A stretch of DNA of 64,000 nt from Channallabes apus (Eukaryota > Chordata > Actinopteri > Siluriformes > Clariidae), in the NCBI GenBank assembly GCA_030522415.1, contig CM060108.1, positions 55,566,952 through 55,630,951 of the forward strand. Reading direction: 5' to 3'. Below are positions 43,473-53,172 of this stretch, piece by piece. Each line of letters opens with the position of its first letter. Within the stretch, counting starts at the first letter, position 1. The notes beneath the pieces were generated by a model. That model was given only the letters and a program-made list of their open reading frames with translations, made no database searches and was not told where the DNA came from. The position numbers and the translations under genes were made by a program.

Positions 43473-45618
43473 TGTAACCCACCAAACTTTCTGTATGGTA
43501 GTGGGGTAGGTTGTCTTCTTTATTGTTTTCTTTATTGGTTTCTTTTAATCTCTTATGCAGAGTTTAAATGTAAATGGAGTATAACACTTCATACAAGAGG
43601 TGCATAATTGGTGCCTGTGTCTTTAAGAACTTCTGTGAATGGCTGTAGCAAGTTTGAGTGCCTCAGGGGAAAATGCGCTTTTGCCTTACAGGTTATATTG
43701 ATATTTAAATCTGATTGGCTTGAATAGTTTAAGACCCGCCCACGAAAAAAAAAGGAAAAAAAGAAAAAAAAAAAGACTGTGTGTGGGGGGGAGAGATCGA
43801 AGTGGCAAATAAAACGAGAGAGAGAGACAGAGTTTTGTTTGATGAAGGGATTAGTTGATAAATAATTGTTAATTAGCCCAGTGCAAAAGTGTGTTTATGC
43901 AAGTTGTTAAGTTAGCTCCTTGCTAATTGTTAGTCACATTTAAGTTTGCTGTGTAAGTGTTTCCGCCATTGCAGTTAGATCATCTGCTAGTTTAAGCACG
44001 GATTATCAGTCTGTGCTTCAAGTTATCATAAAGAAATAACTTGTGCAAGGACACCAGGAGATTTCGGAGCTCCCGGGCGGCGTGGGAGCGTGACTCAATC
44101 GGCTGCCAGAGACAACGCAAGATGAGGGCTGGCAGTAGCCCACTCTGGTGTTTTCTTTACCACGTCACGTCGGCAGAAGGAATTAAGGTACTTTTGTTTA
44201 GTTTGTTTGTGCTCAGGAGAGGAAGAGGCCAGTTTTTTTTAGTTTCCACGGCCACAACGAACTCGAGCCACGATCCAGGCCTGCAACGGGGTGGGTGGTG
44301 ACTGAGTGCATGTGAGTTAGCTGTGTGTGGGCCCACCAGTGTCTCAGAACAGTTTCTATACTGTTATTTAGTGCACTGAGGAAAACAATGTGTATTTAGA
44401 GTAATATTTTGACAACAACAGGTTACTTCATACATTTCCCATGTTAGTTTATCCTACGGATATTGTTGATTTCAAGGAGAGTTTACTCAATTAATGCAAA
44501 GGTATGTGATACAAAGATTGAGTTGGTTATTCTGTATTTAACCAGAAGCACCTGTGATTTTGTGACCACTGTTGCACAGTTGGAAATTTTATTATTTGCC
44601 TATTTCCAATTTTATCTTCTTACTAATTAAACTCTGTTTGTTACTTATCCAAGTGTTTGCTTATATAATTCTTTTTGACTAAGTGGTGAGGTTGTTTGAA
44701 ATTCATAGAAACCGGATAGAGATATAAATAGTCCATTCAGTGACTTTAGAGGGGCCTATAATACACCATCTCTTATCGGCATTAATTTCAATTCAATTCA
44801 GTTTCATTTGTATAGCGCTTTTAACAATTGACATTGTCTCAAAACAGCTTTACACAATCAAAAGAATTATTTAAGTTTGTATGGAATGTGAATGTGTATG
44901 AATCAAAATGTTCAGATAGTCCCTGGTGAGCAAGCCCGAGGGCGACAGTGGCAAGGAAAAACTCCCTGAGATGGTAATAGGAAGAAACCTTGAGAGGAAC
45001 CAGACTCGACAGGGAACCCATCTGAGTGAAACAGCAGGAAATGATCTGCATTTATACAGTGTTAGGTTCAGCTATAATAGTTGATGTTAATTGATGTTAT
45101 AATAGTTGATGTAAAATGGGGTCCAGTAGTTATTCGAGACTCAGATAGACTTGTAGAAAGTTCCAGTCCTGAACTATCGAATTGTCAAGTCCTCAGAGAA
45201 ACAGCTGACAACACCAGTCGAGGCCAGAATCATCTAAGTAGATAGAATCATCCTCAGACACCAGACGCATCCTTAAGATACACACGGGGCATCCATGTGA
45301 CGAGACCTCCAACCAGAAACGGGGCACCAGGATGGATCAGACAGGTCCAGAGGGCAGAGGGAGTCTGGATCACTGGCAGCTCAGGAACCACATGTGTAGC
45401 TCGACAGAGAGAGAGAGAGAAAGAGTGAAAGGGGGAGACAGGTGGAGAGAGGAAATAGAAAGAGGGGGAGGAAGAGAAGAGGAGGAGAGATTGCAATTAG
45501 GTATGGTCACAGTCACAATGTCTAATGTGAATGTATATTTTTTAACCTGTTGAATTTGTTGAACCTGATGCGGCTCCGTACTAACCTCTTAAATAAAAAG
45601 AAGGTAGGGGGCGCTACA
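43473..45618 (+). repeat. 5' LTR of the PNMA-type Ty3/Gypsy element, with L2 insertion
   Basis: Begins TGTAACCCACC and ends GGGCGCTACA, inverted TGTA/TACA ends. Without the L2 fragment (44786-45541) it is about 1390 bp, long for a Gypsy LTR. An AATAAA-like TTAAATAAAAAG lies at 45588-45599 near the end, and a CAAATAAAACG at about 43805 could be an A/T box. The matching 3' LTR is not in the window, so the bounds rest on the terminal bases and on the primer site that follows. Confidence 0.65.
44786..45541 (-). mobile_element. L2-A LINE 3' UTR fragment inserted in the Gypsy LTR
   Basis: Reverse complement of the L2-A 3' UTR (matches about 4030-4795), starting at the (TTGAA)n tail on the left and ending near ATATACATTCACATTAGACA on the right. 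Strongly 5' truncated. Open frames in it are spurious. Confidence 0.88.
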
Positions 45619-45623
45619 TAAAG

Positions 45624-45641
45624 TGGGGGCTCGTCCGCGAT
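45624..45641 (+). other. Primer-binding site, tRNA-Pro type
   Basis: TGGGGGCTCGTCCGCGAT lies five bases after the LTR end. It matches the classic tRNA-Pro primer site at 17 of 18 positions as I recall it. This supports both the LTR boundary and the element's plus orientation. Confidence 0.8.
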
Positions 45642-45758
45642 CACCCTCTGATAGGTCACTGAAGAGTTCCCGAAAAGAGGAGGCAAATCGGATCAGATAT
45701 GCCCAGGCACCTCTTGTCATATCAATTGAAGTAATTGGGAAAGTGGATAACTGTTGTC

Positions 45759-48360
45759 ATGGCTCTGAGAAACGACCCTAGTCTCCAAGCAGAAGTAACC
45801 CGCTGGTGTAAAGAGGCAGGCGTGGATGAGACTCATGCTTTAATGCTGTTAAATGTACCGGTGCACACTGACGTGGCTGAGATTGAAAAGGAAATGGAAG
45901 CAGTGAAAGTGCTAGGAAGAGTTCGTGTGAAAGACACCCGAGAAGGACCTACCTCGCATTATATGATGGTGTTGTGTCAGAGCAAATAAGCCACAGACTA
46001 CAAGCGCATACCTCCTGAAGTAAGAAGAGGAGAAACGGAAGTACCCTGGTCAGTCATAGTAATTCAGACAAGAGAATCTACTGGCAACACAACTATTGAA
46101 GCTTTCCCTGAAAAGCTGGCCAAGTTCCTGATGGAAGAAGGCAAGTCACTCAGTGACCTACAAGCTTTGTACACTCCTCTTAACCCAAATGGCAGTTCCC
46201 CTGAGTCTATCATACGTGCTGTAGGGGAGATCCTAGAAAAGACAAAGCCTTCTAGTGATGGCAATGCATACAGACGCCTGCGCACGTTTTCAGCTCTACT
46301 TCCCACCCCGCTTGGGGAGGAGAATATGGAAAACTGGATTGAACAGGCCAGGCTGATGATAACCGAGTGTGACTGTTCTGAAAAAGAAAAACGACACAGA
46401 ATTATGGAAAGCTTAAAAGGACCAGCACTGGAAATCGTAAGAGCTGTCCGGTTCTCCAGTTCTGACGCAAGTGCTTTGCAGTATTTGGAGGCCTTGGAGA
46501 GTACATTTGGATCATCTGAATCTGGTGAGGATTTATATTTTAAGTTTCGTCTTTTGCGCCAAAACACCGGCGAAGCATTGTCAGAGTTTCTGAGGAGGAT
46601 CGATAAGGCTCTTAAAAAAGTAGTGGAACGAGATGGTCTGTCTATTAGACTGGCAGATAAAGTACGAGTTGAACAGCTCATTAGAGGGGCCGTGAATTCT
46701 GACTTGATGTTACTTCAGTTAAGACTGAGAGAGCGGACAGATTGCCCACCTTCTTTCCTCAGTCTGCTAAAGGAGATACGTGAGGCAGAGGAGAGTGAAG
46801 CCTCTCGCCACAGAATGTCTGCTAATGCCAAGGCCATCCAATATCAGGAAGAAAGAGTTAGCCCCTCTGTTATCCAAGAAATGCATGCTGAGATACAAAA
46901 ATTGAGAGCACAAGTATATGGCGGCGAGTCTGAGACAGTGGCTACTTCATCCATGCCAATTAGGCCAAAGGAAAAACCCAAGAAGATCGAGAAAAGCAAT
47001 GAGTCAGAAGTTCAAGAGTTAAGAAAACAAGTCCAGCATCTACAACAGCAGTTGTCAGTTCTGAGTGTCAGTTCTTCTCGGTTCTCCCATGATGTCTCAG
47101 AGCAGCGGCCAAGACCGGCACAGGCCACTTCCCCGTCCATGAGATTCCAGTCAGCTAGAATGAAAGATGACTACTTCTGTTACCGGTGTGGTCAGGATGG
47201 CCATATTGCCACAAAGTGTCAATCTCCACCAAATCCAGATCAAGTAATTCAGAAGCTGATTCGTTCTTTAAGACAGGCAAAGAGTGTACATCAGGCGGCT
47301 GAACATAGAACAGCAGTAGACCAAGCTTATTTCTCCAAAAAGAGTCAGACATGCATATACGAACCCAGCAATCTTCCCCAAGGTCTAGTTGGACCATCAT
47401 CCACAGTTGACGTAAAGCTTAATGGCCAAGTATGTCAAGCCTTGTTAGACACCGGCTCACAAGTGACAATTGTATTTGACAGCTGGTTTTCCAGATGTCA
47501 CTCATCACAATCACTGTCCATTCTGGCCCTTGTATGCCCTGATACTCAAGGCCCACCCCAAGTGCCCGTTATCATTGGCACCAATGCCAGTTTCTTTAAA
47601 CGCCTAGCTACTCTCAGCCATGAAACTGAAAGATCTAGTAGTGCACAGGCTTTGAGAATCCAGACTCAACACTCCACAATCCATCTGAATCAACAGCCAG
47701 AGACAGAGACCCGTCTCGACCATCCTGAGGGAAAGGTCAGGTGGATAGGGCCTGGGGAGTGTGTAGTTCCCTCTAGAGGGGAAGTGTGTGCTGTCTGTAC
47801 AATGGAGACTGACAAGCCATGGAGGAAAGAGATCTTTGTGATAGACTCACCCGAAGAGGACAGTCTTCCAGCTGGAACTTTCATAACCCCAGTGGTACTC
47901 CCCTCCTCAGCTATAAAAGGGAGCAATATCCAAGTTTTAATTTACAATGTAACTGCTAGGGATATTTCTATTCCGGCAGGGAGGGTAATTGCCCATGTGT
48001 ACCTTACCGACACCATTACAGTAAGCTCGCAGGGACAGAACTCTAAAGAGATTGACCCAAGTATGTTTCATTTTGGCGAGTCATCTATTCCTAAAGCCTG
48101 GGAAAGGCAGCTGCGTCAGAAGTTGTCAACCCGAAGTGACGTATTTTCTACTGGTGAGTGGGAAGTGGGATTAGCTCATGGAGTCGAACATAACATAAGA
48201 CTGACAGACTCCAAACCATTCAGAGAATGTTTCAGACGTATTGCTCCTGCAGACATTGACGATGTACGACGCCATATCAACGAACTGTTGGCAGCTGGCA
48301 TTATTAAGGAGTCGAGGAGTCCGTACGCATCACCCATAGTAATTGCACGAAAAAAAAAAT
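45759..48360 (+). pseudogene. Gag-protease with PNMA-like Gag, one nonsense codon
   Basis: One frame from MALRNDP (45759; an upstream ATG at 45735 is weaker) to about 48360, with a TAA at 45987-45989 after VLCQSK. The N-terminal block (TRWCKEAGVDETHALMLLNV, then AEIEKEMEAVKVLGRVRV) looks like the RRM-like PNMA N-terminus. The capsid part (about 46260-46700) has RRLRTFSALLPTP, ENWIEQARLMI, EKRHRIMESLKGPALEIVRA and LSEFLRRIDKAL. A coiled coil follows (46861-47070), then a CCHC knuckle CYRCGQDGHIATKC (about 47176-47220) and a retropepsin LLDTGSQVTI (D at 47448). Gag builds capsids that package RNA. The stop and the downstream frameshift mean this copy is probably inactive. Confidence 0.85.
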
Positions 48361-50574
48361 GGGGCAATCAGGATGTGTGTCGATTACCGAACTCTAAATG
48401 CTCGCACCATTCCAGATCAGTATACCACTCCTAGGATCGATGATGCTTTGGACTGTTTAGCTGGCAGTAAGTGGTTTTCCGTACTAGACCTCCGCAGTGG
48501 ATATTATCAAATAGCCATGGCAGAGGAAGATAAAGAGAAGACGGCGTTCATCTGTCCACTGGGTTTCTACCAGTTTGAGCGGATGCCACAGGGGATAACT
48601 GGAGCTCCAGCCACATTCCAGCGGCTAATGGAACGAGCTGTTGGTGACATGCATCTCCTCCAAGTAATAGTCTATCTCGACGACATCATTGTGTTCGGGC
48701 GCACCCTTGAAGAACACGAAGAGAGGCTATTAAAAGTCTTAGACCGTCTAAGAGAGTGTGGGCTGAAAGTATCTATTGATAAGTGCCAGTTCTGCCAGTC
48801 CCAAGTACAGTATGTTGGACATATTGTGTCAGCTGCTGGAGTGTCACCTGACCCCGCCAAGATTGACGCAGTAACATGCTGGGAATTGCCAACTGACTTG
48901 AGGTCGCTGAGATCCTTTCTGGGTTTTTGTGGATTCTACCGGAGATTCATAAAGGACTACTCATCCATTGTGAGGCCGCAGACTGAGCTCACCAAAGGGT
49001 ACCTACCGACCTCTGGTAAAAACAGAAAGGCAGCAGATAACAAGACTTACTATAAAGAGTCCGAGCCATTTGGAAAGCGTTGGGATGATGACTGTGCTGC
49101 AGCTTTCCATAAAATCATTTACTGTCTCACTCGTGCACCAGTACTTGCTTTTGCTGACCCCAGCAAACCGTATGTTCTGCATGTAGATGCTAGCATGAAT
49201 GGTTTGGGAGCTGTCCTAAATCAAGAACATGCAGCTGGTTTAAGACCTGTGGCTTATGCAAGCAGGAAGTTGAATGCCTCAGAACAGCATTACCCAGTCC
49301 ATCAGCTTGAGTTCCTAGCACTAAAATGGGCAGTTGTGGACAAGTTCCATGACTACTTATACGGTGCTCAGTTCGTGGATGAAGACAACAATCCACCCAC
49401 CTATGTCTTGTCCACTGGCAAGTTGAATGTGACAGGTCATCGCTGGTTAGCGGCCTTGTCTACCTATAACTTCAGTTTACAGTACAAGCCAGGAAGCTGC
49501 AACATAGATGCAGATGTACTATCACGGTACCCCTGTGAACCCACTGACTGCCCTGAATGGCAGGAAATTCCGAAATCAGGAGTGAAGGCTATTTGTCAAC
49601 TGGCTGGTGTTCTGGAAATCAATAAGTCCTCAGTCCGCCTGTTGGATCACTTGGGTGTCCCACCACAAAGCATCCCAGAAGCGTTCTGTTGTCCCACAGC
49701 ACTGGGACTGGGTCATATGGAACCGTTGAGTAATGCGGAGATAAGGAACGCTCAAGAGGAGGATCCGGTAGTTGGTGTAGTGAAGCGAGATGTGAAGTCT
49801 GGGAAAATACTTACCGGTGCTAAGAGTTCCGATAATACTGTTGCTCTGCTACAGTGTCAAGGTCCCAAGTTGATGATCCAGAACCACATTCTGTATCGAG
49901 TCAGCAAAAGTTCTTGTGAGAGAGAAAAGAAACAGCTTGTCTTGCCTGAAAAGTACTGGACTCAAGTACTGCGTTCCTTGCATGATGACACAGGCCATTT
50001 GGGTGTAGAGAGAACCACGGAACTCCTGAGGGAGCATTTCTGTTGGCCTAGAATGTCCACCTGCATAGAGCAGTACATAAAGAATTGTGGCCGCTGTATA
50101 GCACGTAAGACATACCCCAAGAAAGTTGCACCTTTACATCATATGACCAGCTGTGGGCCTTTTGATTTGGTATGCATTGATTTTTTATCCATTGAGCCAG
50201 ACTCTAAAGGTATTAGCAATGTCCTCATCATGACTGATCATTTCACACGCTATGCCCAAGCGTTCCCAGCTAAAGATCAAAAAGCTCTGACTGTGGCCAA
50301 GATACTGTGTGACAAGTTTTTCGTTCACTACGGCTTACCATCCCGTATCCATTCAGATCAAGGGAGAGACTTTGAGAGTGGTCTCATTAAAGAGCTGCTG
50401 AGGATGCTGGGAATCCGAAAATCTAGAACATCTTCATACCATCCTCAAGGAGACCCGCAGCCAGAGAGATTTAACCGAACACTTCTTTCCATGCTGGGTA
50501 CGCTGGAACCGCCAGAGAAACACAGGTGGAGTCAACACATTAACCAGTTAGTACATGCATACAACTGTACCAAC
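48343..50574 (+). pseudogene. Pol (RT-RNase H-integrase), 3' truncated
   Basis: The frame continues gag-pro after a slip in a 10-A run (48349-48358). RT has NGAIRMCVDYRTLN, FSVLDLRSGYYQI (motif A), RMPQGITGAPATFQ and the active site YLDD (48673-48684). RNase H has LHVDASMNGLGAV and YASRKLNASEQHY with LEFLALKWAV. Integrase has the HHCC finger (TGHLGVERTT, then CGRCIARK) and the core D in CIDFLS, D in HSDQGRDFE and E in PERFNRTL. It breaks off at about 50574 after QLVHAYNCT, where L2 begins, though the frame reads on to a chance stop at 50604. RT-before-integrase order is the standard Ty3/Gypsy one. Confidence 0.87.
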
Positions 50575-50576
50575 TT

Positions 50577-50601
50577 CGTCACCAACTTCCTGTTGGTGAC
50601 G
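50577..50601. repeat. 10-bp perfect inverted repeat at the L2-A 5' end
   Basis: CGTCACCAAC, loop TTCCT, then GTTGGTGACG. It lies at the junction between Gypsy integrase and L2. It may belong to the L2 5' UTR or mark the join. Confidence 0.7.
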
Positions 50602-50722
50602 TAGCTTCCTGTTTTCGTATCGTTGCCGCGAAAGTTTCGCAACGCGCGAGTTTCCTCGTCTAAGAACAACAAACGGAATTCATCTCCAAACAACTAAAAC
50701 TCCGATACAGAGGTACGTTATA

Positions 50723-51628
50723 ATGTCTACCGTTCAGCTTGTTCAGTGTGTAGAGTGCAGGATGTTTAGACATTCTTCCTCCGTCATTAGTGATAACTTT
50801 ATTTGCGATAGGTGTGTGTTAGTGAGCACTCTGACGGAGAAGATATCAGCGTTAGAGGAGCGCATCCAGACTTTAGAGAGTGTTAGACAGTGCGAGAGCA
50901 GCGTTATTCCTGTAGCGGACAGTCTGGGTGCCACAGGCGGAGATAAACAGCCCCCGACTCCGGCATTAGAGCCTTCACAGCGGGGCGGGTGGGTGACGAC
51001 TCGGCGGCATACTCGTTCAGCCAAAGCTAACGCTAAGGCTAGCCCACCGGCGCACACCTCCTCTGCGCGTCTCGTGTCCAACAGGTTTGCTCTCCTCAGT
51101 GATACACCCGCTGAGAAACCTGAAAGAGCTCTGGTTATAGGAGACTCTATACTGAGACATGTGACATTAGCTAGACCTTTAGGGGCACCAGCGGCAGTGG
51201 TTAGGTGTATCCCGGGAGCCAGAGCACCGGACATAGCAGGTAATCTTAGGGCTCTAGGACAGCACAGGTTCTCTAAGATAGTGGTACATGCTGGAGCTAA
51301 CGATATACGCCTTCGTCAGTCAGAGGTTAGTAAGAGTAACTTTACAGAGGTGTTTAAATTAGCGAAGGCAATGTCCGATGAAGTAATATGCTCTGGTCCC
51401 ATCCCAATGAGACGTGGCGACATAGCTTACAGCAGGTTATGGTCGCTGAACCGGTGGATGTCCAGGTGGTGCTCCAAAAATAATGTGGGCTTCATAGATA
51501 ATTGGAAGACCTTTGAGGGCAAAGCTGGCCTGTTAGGGCGGGACGGTGTCCATCCCACTCGGGAAGGTGCTGCTCTCATTTCCTGTAGTATAGCTCATAG
51601 TCTCAGTAGAGGTCTAGTTAATTGGTGA
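50723..51628 (+). CDS. L2-A ORF1 protein (Cys-rich, coiled coil, SGNH hydrolase-like)
   Basis: The complete 301-residue ORF1, the only whole copy here. Residues about 8-33 have a Cys cluster (CVECRMF, then CDRCVLV), zinc-finger-like. Residues about 35-58 form a short coiled coil (LTEKISALEERIQTLES). A basic, Ser/Ala-rich linker with RRHTRSAKANAKAS follows, then the SGNH domain from about 125: GDSIL, then GAND, then DGVHPTREG. In L2/CR1 LINEs ORF1 binds the RNA and self-assembles; the esterase-like domain's role is not settled. The ATG at 50723 is about 150 bases from the apparent 5' end. No stop is seen, so the ORF may be expressed if transcribed. Confidence 0.88.
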   Translation: MSTVQLVQCVECRMFRHSSSVISDNFICDRCVLVSTLTEKISALEERIQTLESVRQCESSVIPVADSLGATGGDKQPPTPALEPSQRGGWVTTRRHTRSAKANAKASPPAHTSSARLVSNRFALLSDTPAEKPERALVIGDSILRHVTLARPLGAPAAVVRCIPGARAPDIAGNLRALGQHRFSKIVVHAGANDIRLRQSEVSKSNFTEVFKLAKAMSDEVICSGPIPMRRGDIAYSRLWSLNRWMSRWCSKNNVGFIDNWKTFEGKAGLLGRDGVHPTREGAALISCSIAHSLSRGLVNW

Positions 51629-51724
51629 CAATCCAGAGCCCAGGCCAGGGAGCAGACAGACAGGCTAAACCAACCGTCTGCTAGCTGCATAGAGTCGTCA
51701 CTCAGGGTTCACCTTATTGAGACT

Positions 51725-53033
51725 GTGTCTGTTCCCCGATCTAAGCAAAAATGTAGAAAGACTCAGAAAGTCTGTTTCAATAATTTAATTAACATAAAGA
51801 CCACAAACTCCAATCATACTGAATGCGCAGCCGGCACCTCTGATCTGAAGCTAGGATTGTTAAATATTAGATCTCTCACATCAAAAGCAGTTATTGTTAA
51901 TGAAATTATCACAGATCAGGCGTTTAATATACTCTGTTTAACTGAAACATGGGTTAAACAGGACGAGTATGTAGCTCTAAATGAAGCTAGTCCTCCTGGA
52001 TACAGCTACATACACCAGCCTCGGTTAACTGGTAGAGGAGGAGGCGTCGCAGTTATTCATAATGATAATCTGTCTATCGTACAAAAACACGGACACAAAT
52101 TTAACTCATTTGAAATTCTCTATAGTAACATGAGTCTATTTAAGTATATTAAATCAGCTCAGTCGATTCCACTAATTATAATTTACAGACCTCCAGGGCC
52201 GTATTCTGAATTTCTTAGTGAATTTGCGGATTTCATCTCAGACCTGGTCGTTTCTGTAGACAAAGCGTTAATTGCTGGAGATTTTAACATTCATTTTGAG
52301 AATCCAGAAGACCCTCTGAGAACAGCATTTATATCCATACTGGACTCCGTAGGCGTAAATCAGTGTGTAGTAGGACCCACTCATAAAGCAGGTCACACTT
52401 TAGATTTAGTAATATTCTTCGGATTAATTATAAGAAATGTATTCACAATTGCACTGTCTGAAATTATCTCAGATCACTATCTTGTCTCCCTTCAAGTGTG
52501 TCACAGTGATAATGTACGCACAGCACCGCGCTACCGTATTAAACGTACATTCACATCAACTACCACACAGAGTTTTATCAGTAATCTCCCAGAGTTACCA
52601 ACTTCGATTAGGCCACCGTCTGACCCCACAGAACTTGATCAGGCAACTGAATATTTAGAGTCGACACTTCGTTGAACCTTAGATAATGTAGCTCCAGCTA
52701 AAAGAAAAATTATTAGAGATAAGAAACTCGCTCCCTGGTATAACGATCACACGCGCACTTTAAAACAGACTGCTCGGAAATTAGAGCGTAAATGGCGTCA
52801 AACTAAATTGTTGGTATTTCAAATAGCATGGAAAGAGAGCATCCTGAACTATAGGAAAGCTCTTAGTGTAGCTAGATCAACGTATCTCTCCACTCTTATA
52901 GAAGAAAATAAAAATAATCCTAGATTTTTATTTAATACCGTAGCCAAATTAACCAGAAATAAGACCACTACAGAAATCTCCACAACAACATCATGCAATA
53001 GTGAGGACTTCATGAACTTTTTTAATAAAAGCC
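51725..53033 (+). pseudogene. L2-A ORF2 N-terminal part of the mosaic element
   Basis: Endonuclease open from about 51725 to 52675 (LLNIRSL, LTETW, RGGGVAV, GDFNIH and SDHYLV intact). A TGA at 52673-52675 replaces Cys in the RCTLDN stretch, after which the frame continues through the linker to 53033, where the inverted segment begins. The frame has no ATG at its start; the codon at 51725 is GTG. ORF2 therefore must use re-initiation or another start, or the copy is dead. RT of this family is not present in this element. Confidence 0.85.
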
Positions 53034-53172
53034 CTGGAGGTCTGTAAATTATAATTAGTGGAATCGACTGAGCTGATTTAACATACTTAAATACACTTAT
53101 GTTACTATAGAGAATTTCAAATGAGTTAAATTTGTGTCCGTGTTTTTGTACAATAGACAGATTATCATTATA
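53034..53172 (-). repeat. Inverted copy of part of the L2-A endonuclease
   Basis: Reverse complement of 52062-52201 of the same element (from NDNLSIVQKHGHKFNSFEIL to IYRPPG) with a few differences. The two copies form a ~140-bp inverted repeat separated by about 830 bp. Confidence 0.85.

Larger units (their letters stand above)
43473..50574 (+). mobile_element. Ty3/Gypsy retrotransposon with PNMA-like Gag, 3' truncated
   Basis: The order is LTR, tRNA-Pro primer site, gag, protease, RT, RNase H, integrase (broken off at about 50574). The 3' end of integrase and the 3' LTR are missing; an L2 element begins at once. Gag has the N-terminal and capsid features of the PNMA family, which is thought to derive from fish-type gypsy elements (Barthez is the name used in the literature). 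Breaks are few: one stop in gag and one A-run frameshift before RT. Confidence 0.85.

Noticed and set aside
44041..44301. Possible small gene with a donor-like site
   Set aside because: It lies inside the Gypsy LTR and shows no protein motif.
45987..45989. Gag stop as a programmed readthrough site
   Set aside because: It lies early in gag, inside the PNMA-like N-terminal half, not at the gag-pol border, so a nonsense mutation is simpler.
46064..46681. Minus-strand frame of 205 codons
   Set aside because: Antisense of the PNMA-like gag, which has the conserved motifs on plus.
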